A stretch of DNA of 64,000 nt, taken from Gloeophyllum trabeum ATCC 11539 (lineage: Eukaryota; Basidiomycota; Agaricomycetes; Gloeophyllales; Gloeophyllaceae). Shown here piece by piece: positions 21,013-31,809 of this stretch. The notes under the pieces were generated by a model that had not been told where the DNA came from, ran no database searches, and saw only the letters and a list, made by a program, of their open reading frames with translations. The translations under genes and the position numbers were made by a program. The stretch's first letter is position 1, and each line of letters opens with the position of its first letter. The stretch is taken from assembly GCF_000344685.1 (NCBI RefSeq), contig NW_006920412.1, positions 548,713 to 612,712 on the forward strand, read 5' to 3'.

Positions 21013-24000
21013 TCAGATAAAGGAGCTCATCTTGATGGGTTTGCGCACAGCTGCCGAGTTACCTTCATGGAACTTGTAGCTGATGCGATATGGCGGCTGC
21101 ACGACGCCTCTTGCGGTATGTTTCCCGGACGAAGTGTTCCCGGGTTTCGTGATGGGTCTTCCGAAGAAGTCCACCGGCGGCTGCAAGGAGAGATGTTATC
21201 ACGCCTGGAAGAGCTGCGTCCTGCACCGCATAGGACTCACCCTGTCAGCAATGTCTATCTTAGCGTTCGTAGCAGCGGGGTCTTTCGCTGGCACTCGTGA
21301 GGACGTTAACTGATGGGGCCGTACAAGTTTGCCATCCTGTTCCAGATGCTCATTTTCGTCCTGATTGTCTTCTTGGCCATCTTCCGCCGAAACAAAGCTG
21401 CTGACAGTTGAGTACGAAGTTAGGAGAAGGAAGACAAGACTTACGACTTGCGGTACTTATCTACCGCCACGGCATGGTTCACGATAGACTGGGCTTCCAC
21501 CTTGGGAATGCACTATCAGAGAAAGAGCATTATCGGAGCAAGGTTTACAGCACTGACCTCCCCCGCCACCAACTGTCTCACGGCGTATCTGGAGACTGCA
21601 ATGTCCGAGGTCCGCTTGCCATCGTAAGTAACAAAAACATCAATCGGTCTAAGCTAAACGATCAGTTTACCTGGTGGCAAAATAAGACTCAGCAACTCAC
21701 GGCTCAAGTCGATAGACAAGTTGGGCGTCCTCTCCTTTATCCTGAACGAACTGGAAGTCTAGGGACACCATAATATCCACCAATCTCGACAGGAGCGTCT
21801 TCTCCTCAGGGCGGATTACTTGACGATTTACCTATGATGTGCATTGAGTATACAGCGCACCCATCCGCGGAGAACGTCTTACCGGCCGAAGTGGAGGCGA
21901 GATTATTCTGTTAATGTAAGGCGCGAATTCGAGCTGCATCACTTGATCTGACGCGAGGTGTCGGTAGTCCCCTCCTCTCCGACTGCAGGCCACTCTCAGG
22001 CATCTCGAGAGACTCTGATATATCTCCGCATTCGTCTTTGTCTTGAGGTAGTTCTGCAGCCTGCGTGAGCACATCTCTCGATAACCGCACCGAGAGTACC
22101 AAGTACCTCATAATCATCCTTAGGGCGTTCCACTTTCGGCCCACCTCTCTCTTGGAAAAGCGGGTAAAAGGGAATCAAGAAATAGGATAAGTACGGCATC
22201 AAAGAGTATTCTCGCTCCGAACGCATAGCGCCGGATAATTGATCGTACGCTGTGAGCCATCTGTTGGCCTTGTCGTACCGAGCGAAGGTTGCATCATGTC
22301 GGCGGAGGTTGGCGTAATGTTCAAAACATCCTGAGCTATGTCTTAAACATGTTCACCGGTTGAAAAGAACACACGTACCCATTGCTACCTTATCTGTTGC
22401 ACCCGAGCCATCGATCTCCCTGCTGAGACGGTCGACGTACCGGCTCTCCTCCTCTTCAGTTAGGCCGGCCTCTTTGACGCGTTTCTTCGATAGTGGAGCG
22501 AATAAACCATTCAGCACGGAGGTTAAGGACGTGTCCGCTTCCTTCATGCCCACAGTGGCCGCTCGTATTGTCGCTTCCGTGACCTCCTGATTACGCGCCT
22601 TTACGAACTATCCTCGGTGGACCTTTAGGAACAATGTTACATGTAATTTGGTCCGAGCAGAGCGCACCTGCAGTGTATTCAAGCATCCGCGAAGATCCCC
22701 TTTCGCAACGCCCACCAACGTCGTCAACGCTCGTGATTCAGCCTTGAGGCCTTCCTTCTCGCATATCTCTCGGAGGCGTTTGACAACATGTATGTCCGCT
22801 GGGCGATTGAAGCGGACTATACGCGCATGTTGGCGGAGCTTCGCTAGAGATGATGCATATAGGTCATTGCATATACAGATGATAGGCCGTAGCAGCGGTC
22901 TATTAGCTTCAGAATTTTTCTTTCCTCCTGGAAGAGATAGCGTTAAATAGAACAGACATTCTTAGCAGCTAGCTCACGTTTCTTCCTTGGCTTATCCAAA
23001 GTGAGCTCTATGAGCTTGTGGATAAATCCGCCTACCTGTTGCGTAAGTCTATTCATCAGTACATGGGAATATGAAACAAGATGACGGCGACTTGCATTCT
23101 CGCCTGCCCCAGTGGCTCCGTCAATTTCGTCGATGACCACTAGGACAGGTTTGGAGCTGCCAATTGCAGCACCTGTTTCTAACGCTGGTCTTATTCGGTC
23201 ATCCACGACCTGACCGGAACGAGCATCACTGAGAGAGGGTGATATTCAGAGGAACAGAGAGCAGTATCAGCATTGCAGGCTACCTTGCGTTGACCTCAAA
23301 CACGGAATACCCTGCTTGTTTCGCAACAACGTGAGCGAGCGTCGTCTTGCCCAGTCCTGGTGGTCCAGACAGCAACAAGATCTGGCGGGGGAGGTTTAAA
23401 TGCCTGAAATTAGCACCAATATGACTCAGATCACCTTCTCTCTCGGCCGGTGGTATTCATCATTGTAATCTGCATTTTCGTCGTTGTCACGCGCCCTCTT
23501 CTTTCCCTTTCTCTTGCCGAAAACACACCAGTCCCACTCCTTCACCCATGCCATGGTTTCTCGGTGAACGCGTTCGTCTCCAAGGAGATCCGCGAAAATT
23601 TTGGGACGATAGCGGTCGACCCATAGCTTATCTTGTACGCCCTTCGTCGATTTCGCTGTCTCTGGGTCGCTGCTTCGGCAAGCAATCAGAAAGAATCCAG
23701 AGTATACGACAACGAATCTTACGGGTTTGCCAACTTCGCAGCAGCAGTCGCCGACAGCTGGTCCATGAGCCTGTGTAACGGCACATCAAGGAGGTTACCC
23801 ATCTGCTGACGAGAGACTTCATGAGTCTGTGAAACGATTAGACAAAGACTTCTACTATAAGCTGATGTGATTGCATACGTCTCGTCGCCTAATTTCCCGC
23901 TTTCTCCGAATATATAGAGGTCTACCATCAAAGGTGGTTGCTTTGACGGAAATGCGAGCAAGGCGTTCAGAAGCTGTCTCTTCTGGCGGAGGGGGAATAC

Positions 24001-24507
24001 TTGATGGGCCGTCAGGGTTTATATATGACCTGAGAATCTGGGAAACATTGGGAAGGGAATCATCTGAATTATAAGGCGTCAGGTCGATGGCTCACTGACA
24101 TCTATGTCAAGCCGACCTTGTGATTCTGGGGGACTATTTGGGAGAGCTGTCAAATGCACAGTCGCATTCTTCCCTTAGCGTGCCAAAAGGTCAGAGGATC
24201 TAACCACTCACTCTCTTGGCTATCCCCAGTTCCGAGCAGACCGTTAGAGACAAAGCCATCTTCCACGGGCATTTGGTCTAGTGCGCTCCTCAATATGCAG
24301 CGAAAAGATTCTTCTCTTCATTAATGCCTCACCAGCAAGTTCTACGTCTTCCTGCTGGCTGGCTTCGCTCCCCAGTAAACCCGTGGTTACGAAGGCCGAA
24401 TCTCCCAAAAGCTCATTCGAAGTGAAGCCTTTGTCTTCAAGTGATGAAAGTGCACTCAAGGTACCACCAATCAGACCAGTTGGTTGAAATGTATCCAGGT
24501 TGGCCAT
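21013..24507 (-). CDS. CTF18: Ctf18, large subunit of the alternative RFC clamp loader
   Basis: Ctf18 heads the Ctf18-Dcc1-Ctf8-RFC2-5 complex, which loads or unloads PCNA and supports sister-chromatid cohesion and fork stability in the nucleus. The gene has many exons. Landmarks in order are an N-terminal disordered region, a [11 protein letters not shown] segment (near 23920), the RFC-family start [20 protein letters not shown] (near 23600), Walker [10 protein letters not shown] (near 23360), EVNASDARSG joined across a splice (donor near 23283), and Walker [12 protein letters not shown] (near 23140). The C-terminal tail reads [18 protein letters not shown], the short element that binds Ctf8-Dcc1 in yeast and human. 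I could not settle the first intron, near 24350-24280, where the frame changes. The start codon and the stop are well supported. The gene is divergent from the SAP-kinase gene. Confidence 0.88.
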
Positions 24508-24883
24508 AGTAAGGCAAGCCTATGAGTGTCAAGTCCGAGAGTGCGGGCACGACGCGTCTGTGGCGCAACGATCATCCGCGATGTGACAGAGCGTGACAGA
24601 CGCGCTCGCTGATTCCCACAACTGGCTGACTAAGCTTTGCCACAAATAAGTTTGGTCTTGTTTGTCTCCCTTTGCTGTGACCGGCGTCAACGGTGACCAA
24701 AACCACAACGTTCAAGACAGCGACGGCCAGACTGTCGACGGCGACGACGCGGATTCTGGCTACCTTCTCTCAGTGAACTGTAATCCGTCATTCTGGAGTT
24801 TCTCAACTGACTCAGGAGCGTTTTGCTCTCGCAATCCACGGCTAGCGTGGCTTGTCTGGTTTCATTGGTACCGCCGCATTGTT
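24508..24883. promoter_or_regulatory. Divergent promoter of CTF18 and the SAP-kinase gene
   Basis: A 376-bp region between two diverging start codons. ACGCGT occurs at 24552-24557, and further ACGCG cores at 24600-24604 and 24747-24751. In fungi ACGCG is the core bound by the MBF complex at G1/S genes, which would suit CTF18. Binding here is inferred. Confidence 0.4.
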
Positions 24884-27800
24884 ATGGCCCAACGACGCTC
24901 GCCGCATAGATCTCCTGTAACGCTCGTCCACGCTCACAGCACCAGATCGAGGGTGCGAAACGCTTCAATTACCCGCAAACGCGCCGCCGGTCGATCCAGG
25001 CAGACATCTAATAGTTCCCACGCCTCGTACGCGTCCAGCGACAGCCAGTCTGACGCCTCTCGTGCTGTATTGGTCCCCTTGCACACCAACCTTCGTCGCT
25101 TGCCCTCTCGGTTGTTCGCCGCTGGGAAAGAAGTCATGCGCGATGCCAGTCGAAGCTTAGGCGTTACCGCTGGTTCGAAACGGAAACGCGTTGGGAGTGG
25201 GATCGAGAACTCCAACAGTGACGACAGGCAATACAGGGACGGGAGTCGAAGGAAGAGGCTGAGGTCAAGTTCTAGTCGCATGGATACCAGTGACGATGAC
25301 GGACATAGTGAAATGGAGCTGGATGGTCGAGAATTCGGCGTACTGCGTTCTGAATCCGGGGACGAGGATGAAGTCGAATCAAGTAAGTCGCGTGGCCTGC
25401 TTCATATATAAATCCCTTAAAGATGCCGTTTAGCGGACGACTATCTAATCAACGAAGCTGAGCCGCGTCACTTGCGCCGCCTTCGTAAAGACGAGCTCGT
25501 GCGTCTTTACAACGCGGCAGGTCTGTCTGGAGACCCCGAGACTCTCACGAAGCCTGAAATTGTGGAAGCTATCGTTGCTGCTCGTGACGATGTTGCTGAA
25601 CTGCCTCCCACGTCCCCGCCTCTTGCTGCCGCGGACAACTCCAGTGAATGTTCCTCTGACGATGGGAACTTTGGCGGCGGCGAAGAGACTGACATCAGCG
25701 CTAAATATGGGGCACAAGTGAACGGGCTGAGGAGGCGTGTTACAGTGCATGATCTTGGGCAGCAAATGAGCAAATCAGCGAAGGGCCGCAGCCTTTCGTT
25801 GGGTCAACTAGACTGTTCTGAAGCCAGGAAAGCGACACGCCTCGTGAATGGGAAGAAAGGCACATTAGATATCGGATATGGCTCTCTGGGCAGGTGGGAA
25901 TCGAAGCCTTGATCGCTCTTCTTTCATCAATTAACTTTGTATACAGGCGGCGCGCCAACCACGTGGTTACAGTGTCACCCTCGCCCACGACGTCCGCAAC
26001 GTCCAATGGTCTACCTTCACCGCCAATTACTCGCTTCAGGACTCGACAGGGTTCCGCAGAGAACCACTTGTCCGCCTCTTCCTCCAAAAATACCAAAGGA
26101 AAGGGAAAGGCAAAACACGTTGATTTCAGCGAAGAAGTCCGAGTTAACGCTTCTCATCCTGCATCACACGACCCTGGAGAGGAGAGTGAGTTGACGGATT
26201 TGGCTGAACTGGAAGTGTCGGTTGCCGCGAACCCGAGTCCGCGGAGACTGCGGAGTAAGGACAAGCAGGGTAGCGGCGATGCGAAGAGTAAATCTGATTC
26301 GAAATCTGGTCGCAAGTCGCAGACGAAGGGGTCAAGGAAGAGTCAGTCCGAGGAGGTCGGTGAAGAGGCGGATGGGTCAGGTACAGAAGAACACGATGAG
26401 GATGAAGTCGACGAGCTTATCTCGTCGGCGTCTCCTACCCCTCCTCCCCCGCCACCCCCCAGGAGGACTCCTGTCAAACGCCGTTTAAGACCCAGACGAG
26501 TGCAAACCCACACTCCTCCCACTGACAGCGATGACGCGCACGAAGGAGATGACGAGGAAGAGGAAGAACTTGAGATGGATGCGGAGCAAATGGTTGAGGA
26601 GGAGAGTGTCGATGGGGCTGAGGAGGAGGATGCGGAGGCCGTGGTGGCTGAACCGCGGAAGCTGAGGAGCGGCAAGGTCGTCGGAGAAGGTGATGCTGCC
26701 GAGGAAGATATTGAGGAGACCGACGAAGAGGAGGATGAGGATTACGTGGATGCTGAGATGCAAGAACCGGACGTCGACGCTGAAGGCGAGACGGAGGAAA
26801 GTGAGGAGTCCGATGAACCTATGGAGGACGGTATGTTCGATGTCTTCTTCTGTGGGGGTCTCCTACTGAGTTATCGTAAGTGGACCTCACTGTTGCAACC
26901 GCGAAGGCGCTAGTGCGCCTCCGTCGCGATGACCTGGTTAAGATGTGCGAAAGCCGTGACATCTCACCTGTAGGAACCAAGCCCCAGTTGGCCGAGGCTC
27001 TCCTGCAGTGGCGTGACCGGCAGTCAGAGTTCTCGTCGCCGTCCTCCGCTGGCACGGCTCGTCCACCATCCACAGCGAGACCACGCCGTAGGAGAACTCG
27101 AAGCAAAACGCGCAGCGCCAATGATCGCGACGCTACTCCAGTCTTGCTCCGTGATGATCGCGTGCACGTCGAGCAACCTCAGACTCCCCCTGTATCTGGG
27201 CACAACAAAAAAGAACCCGAGCCAGAGTTAGAGCTAGATCTGGAAAGCTTGGGCTTGGAGGATCGGGAGATCCCTCCGGAGAAGCTGACAAAATTGGAAA
27301 AGATAGGTAGTGGGGGCTTCAAGGACGTTTATGTCGGGAAGTTCAAAGGACGACGGGTGGCCATTGCCGAATTCCGAGGTCAACTAAGTGCGAGTAAGTC
27401 CGCAATGGTCCTTCTGCCTGTGATAAGGACACTGAAGTTAGTCTTCAGTGGACATTAAGGAATTGAAACTTCTAGGCGATTTCAACCATCCTAACATCGT
27501 CAAATTCGTGAGTGGGTTGTTATAGCCGTAGACATACCAACTGAATACGACCGTGCTTCTCAGCTTGGCGTTAGCATTCCTGAGAATACTCGGGAGACCC
27601 CTGTCATGATCGTCAGTGAGCTGTGTTCAAACGGAGACTTGTTCGACTACATCCGGAACGTTCCGCCGCCGTCTTTGTATCGAGTCGTATGTCTCGCCTC
27701 AATCATCGATTCTTCGTCTAGCTGATCATGCATTTCCACAGTTGTCGATGATGCTTGACATCGCTCGGGGTCTCGAGTACCTTCACACCAGAAAGCCGTC

Positions 27801-28362
27801 GATCATCCACAGGGACTGCAAATCCTCCAACATACTCATCACTTCTCGAGGCGTTGCTAAGATCACGGACTTCGGCTTAGCCAAGGTGAAGCAATCGACT
27901 CGGTCGATGGTTCGTAGTCTTGTCGGCACTGTCAATTGGCAAGCGCCGGAGCTCTGGCACGCGCACCCGAAGTATAATCACAAGGTGGACGTATTCTCAC
28001 TCGCTATGGTATTCTGGGAGATGCTGCAATGGCACTTACCGAATAAGAAGTTCCCTTGGGAGGTGGGTTCCGTAGACTGTCGGCGTAAATTATTCGTGCT
28101 AATTGCTCGCTGATAGGGAATGAACGAACATGCAATATATGAGATCGTAGGTGCAAAACGCCAAAGGTAGTTATTGTTTGCTTAAATACAATCAGATTTC
28201 TGACTATCTTATTTCAGACCGTCAATAAGTGGTTTGCGCAAACAATGGTGCCCAGAAATTGTCAATCTCATGGAGCATATGTGGATTCATGAGCCCAATG
28301 AGCGGCCTACTATGACGGAAGTTGTCCAAGGACTAGAGCGGCTTCAAGCCCATTACCGATAA
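24884..28362 (+). CDS. Double-SAP protein kinase with a WNK-like ATP site
   Basis: A TKL-like kinase domain is fused to two SAP domains. Exons are 24884-25382, 25434-25893, 25947-26830, 26881-27393, 27449-27507, 27564-27686, 27742-28062, 28117-28166 and 28218-28362, giving 1017 residues. The start is the first ATG in frame. SAP 1 (about residues 178-212, HLRRLRKDELVRLYNAAGL) and SAP 2 (about 616-661, RLRRDDLVKMCESRD) suggest DNA or chromatin contact. A Glu/Asp-rich region lies between them. The kinase spans about 755-1012, with HRDCKSSN (Asp871), DFGLA and a WQAPELW activation-segment end. The glycine loop reads GSGGFKDVY, with lysine (762) in place of the third glycine, and the usual VAIK lysine is alanine (777, VAIAEF). 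WNK kinases share that arrangement, so the enzyme may be active despite the missing lysine. A nuclear location is inferred. Confidence 0.85.
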
Positions 28363-28860
28363 TTATCCGCCATCCGTCAATACATATGCAGCACTCCCCG
28401 CAGCCAGTATTCTATCTCATATACTTCTCCTTGCTTTCTCGGACTCTATGTTCTGCTCTATGAATGTGGTACTTATCATTCTCTTATTCGCAAAGAAGGC
28501 TAGGTCGGAGTAAGGACGACCTACCTGATTCTTCGTTTTGTATCATCTCATCTATCATCATCGCAATGTGTTCATATATCGCATTTGTATTGTAGAGTCA
28601 AATCAAGCAGTGCATCGTTTTGGAACTGAATTCTGATACTAAGTAGAAGGGTCAAGTGCTTGCCCTTGTCGAGTACGAGGAGGGCGGAAGTGACTCGGCC
28701 GAATGACGCTTGCCCTATGGGCTTTGCCTGGCGGCATTCCGATGGTACCGTAAACCCATAGAAGTTCATTAGATTATGCCGACGGAACCGTTCGCACCGC
28801 CTATAAATCACTCACATCGATTGTTGATTTCTCCTCTCATCGCGAACTACAACTGCAACG
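28363..28860 (+). promoter_or_regulatory. Aminotransferase promoter and kinase 3' flank
   Basis: TATAAA lies at 28802-28807, 53 nt before the aminotransferase ATG. The first part of the region is AT-rich and likely the 3' end of the kinase transcript. No additional gene is seen. Confidence 0.45.
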
Positions 28861-30631
28861 ATGACAACGAGCGAGAATCAACATGGGTCCATGGCCTTGG
28901 ACTTGACATTGTCGCATCACTTGTCGTCCGAAACCAAGAATAGAACTCCTAACCCTATGAAGGAGATTTGGCGTCTGGCCCAATCAACTCCAGGTATTAT
29001 CAACATGGCCAACGGTACGTAGCAGTCGGTTTGTACGGGAAAGCTCCAATGTGATCGACGTTTACACGTCCTTAGGCGATCCCCATCATAGCCTGTATCC
29101 CATATCCGAGATAGCCTTTAGAGTGCCGTCTATCTCTCAGGACGACCCGGTGAACGCCTGGCGCAAGGGCGAGAGCATCACACAGACCTTGACGTCCTAC
29201 AAAGACGAGCCCTCCGCCGTCAGTCTGAGATCTGCGTTGCAATATGGGTCCGGTGCAGGGCTTCCGGAAGTCCGAGCGGCCCTCGAGCAGCTCATGACGG
29301 TCATGCACCCTTCGCCCTCAGAAAACCACTTCGTCACTCTCAGTCTAGGTAACGCCGACGCAGTGACGAAATGCTTTCGTCTCCTCGGCGAGCCAGGGGA
29401 CGCATTCCTGGCGGAGGAGTTCTCCTTCCCCGGAATGACGAACGCTCCGCTTGCACATAAGGTCCGATGGGTACCTGTAAAGCTGGACAAGGCGGGTATG
29501 ATCCCAGAGGACATGGAACGGATCCTCCGTGAATGGGACGAGAATAAACGAGGTAGACGCCCCCATGTCTTGTATACGATCCCGTAGGCAATCCGCCAGT
29601 GCTGCACAGGCAAGATTGTTCGTCGTTGACGCCTTTGTAGGTGCGGGCAGAATCCCACTGGGAGCACGCTACCATCAGAGAGACGGCGAAAGATCTATGA
29701 AATCGCATGTCGATGGGACTTGATCATTGTCGAAGATGGTACGAAGATTGTCCAGACAGTATATGCGCGGAGCTGATCGCATCTAGATCCGTATTACTTC
29801 CTCCAGTACGACAAGCCTCCGATCCGCACAGAAGATGTTGAGAAGGACGGCTTTGCAAAGACCTGGGCCCGGAATCTTGCTCCTTCTTTCCTGTCTTTGG
29901 ACACCGAAGGTCGAGTTATGAGGATAGATAGGTATGTCCGGTACACGGAAATGAACAATCCTATATTGAATATAATTTGGTCCAGTTTCAGTAAGATCAT
30001 CGCGCCCGGCATGCGGCTGGGCTGGATAACCAGCAATCCCCTCTTTGCCTCGCACCTCGAAAACCTAATCGATTCATCTACACAGCACCCGCACGGCCTG
30101 GGCCAAGCCTTCATCGCGGAGATGCTGGCAGGCAAAGACAGTTGGCAGATTGACGGGTTTGCAAGGTGGGTGAAGAGCCTCTGCGACGAGTACCAGCAGC
30201 GTAGGGACTTCCTCGCGAGGCTATTCGAGGCGGAGCTCGGCAACTCGGGTTATGCAAATGTTGAGATACCGGAAGCCGGGATGTTCCTCTGGATAAGAAT
30301 CAATATCGAAAAGCATCCGAGGTACCGGAAGGACCAGGCTGGGAAAAGCAATTCGCGTGCGTTGACGGAAGAGCTGTTCAATCACGTACGGGAAGCCGGA
30401 GTGATGATGATGCCCGGCTATGTCTTTGCCATTGTGGATGCCGAGGAGAATGGTAGCGGACCAAACGCCATAGACGAGGTTAGTGCACCTCATCTTTTTA
30501 CCATCGAGGAGACTGATAAGGCGTGCTAGCGGAGCAATTATTTTCGGACGACTTTCGTCGGAATAGAGGAGACCATGGAGAAGGGGATGGCCATATTCGG
30601 GAGCGCGGTCAGGGAGTTCTTCGCCAGCTAG
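28861..30631 (+). CDS. Aromatic/aminoadipate aminotransferase, ARO8 type
   Basis: This is a fold-type I PLP enzyme that transfers amino groups between aromatic amino acids (or 2-aminoadipate/kynurenine) and 2-oxo acids. Exons are 28861-29014, 29076-29583, 29641-29738, 29787-29931, 29986-30478 and 30530-30631, giving 499 residues. The N-terminal helix ends in PGIINMANGGDPHHSLYP, where the substrate-binding glycine lies. The motif PCGQNPTG follows, then VEDDPYYFLQY, where the aspartate holds the PLP nitrogen. The PLP-binding lysine lies in DSFSKIIAPGMRLGW, which spans a splice. The C-terminal domain includes EAGMFLWIRI and ends FRTTFVGIEE before the stop. The length agrees with yeast Aro8 (about 500). 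There is no targeting peptide, so it is probably cytosolic. It is convergent with the next gene, 93 bp apart. Confidence 0.9.
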
Positions 30632-30724
30632 GCGGTAATCTGGCGAAATAGATGAGTGGGAAAACCGTCGCCGTAATAGTTGAAACATCGATGGCCCATC
30701 GTCCTGACGATATAACGACGGTGG

Positions 30725-31590
30725 TCAGAGTTTCGCAGCTCTCTCTTGTACTGACGGAAGTTCCAAGTCAGTCGCACATATGATCAAGGTGTCCTTCAAG
30801 CTCGGTAGCCTATGCTTGTGATTGACTTCCTGATAGTCCTTGCTGGCAATCATGTCGGCGAAATGGCTGATAGTAGGATAATGAGCCATGGCAAACTCAT
30901 CCCACTGCTTCTCCTGTCCGTCGACAGAAGCTGTCCTGGAGGTATAGTGCGAAGGAGAGAGTATGTTTCCAACAAGCTTCGCATTGCCGCCTCGTTTAAC
31001 ACCTACGGACTCTGAGAAAGCCTGTTTATTGCACCCTCAGAAAGTACTGAGCAGTGTACACATCTTAGACGTACCTGGCCGTACTTGAGGTACTCGCTTT
31101 TCATTCCTTCCTTGAATGCCAGTATATTCAGCATGGTCACAGCACCAGCCCCCTCGGCGGCCTTGAATTTATTTATCCATTCGAGTAATTCATCGGACAG
31201 CTCCAAGTCTTGCGCTGAACTCGGTGCAGGGCTGTGCCTCTTTTCAAGTGCCCCGGTCAATGGAGGTACAGACCCAGGGGTAGGGTATAGTAATGCCTGG
31301 TTCCGTTGCGCGAAGTCCTTGAGGATACGCGATGGCACGCCGACCTCAACTTTCCAGTCTTCCTCCACCAATTCTTGGACTGTGCTCGCAAGGCCGAAAG
31401 GTCCTTCCAGCAGAAGCACAACATCCCATTTGCTTCGAAGGAGCTCCAATGAAAGAAATGAAGGGATTATAACCCAGCGGTGAACCTTCGCCACGATTAC
31501 TGGCCTCAGCTCCTTCCCGTTCACCAGGCCCTCAAGGAACCGTGAAATTGAGCATTTGATGGACAATAGATGTAAAGTGCAAACAGGCAT
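30725..31590 (-). CDS. DUF1330-like dimeric alpha/beta-barrel protein
   Basis: Exons are 31590-31075 and 31021-30725, giving 270 residues. The second half has the pattern of small ferredoxin-like dimeric barrels of the DUF1330/EthD type. VTMLNILAFKEGM is followed by EYLKYGQAF, then WDEFAMAHYPTISHFADM, and a stretch with a histidine-rich turn before a strand. The first half has a similar layout (SKWDVVLLLEG), so the protein may be a two-domain fusion. These proteins often have unassigned catalytic or ligand-binding roles. The start is the first ATG of a frame with no upstream support, so the N-terminus is uncertain. No signal or membrane segment is visible. Function is unknown. Confidence 0.6.
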
Positions 31591-31809
31591 GATACGCTTC
31601 GTGTTTGAGCTGAAACGGCGAGGACAAGGCTTGACGCGGACGGGTTCTCATCAACTTCCCATTGCAGCAGCTACAGTTTGGCACAGTGTCATGATTACAC
31701 GCTGTAAGCCAGCAATCCTGCCCCGGGCTATGCAGATTATATATACATCGATATACGGCAGTGTGATTCAATTATCGATTGACTATATCCAAATACTAGT
31801 ATGCCAGTG

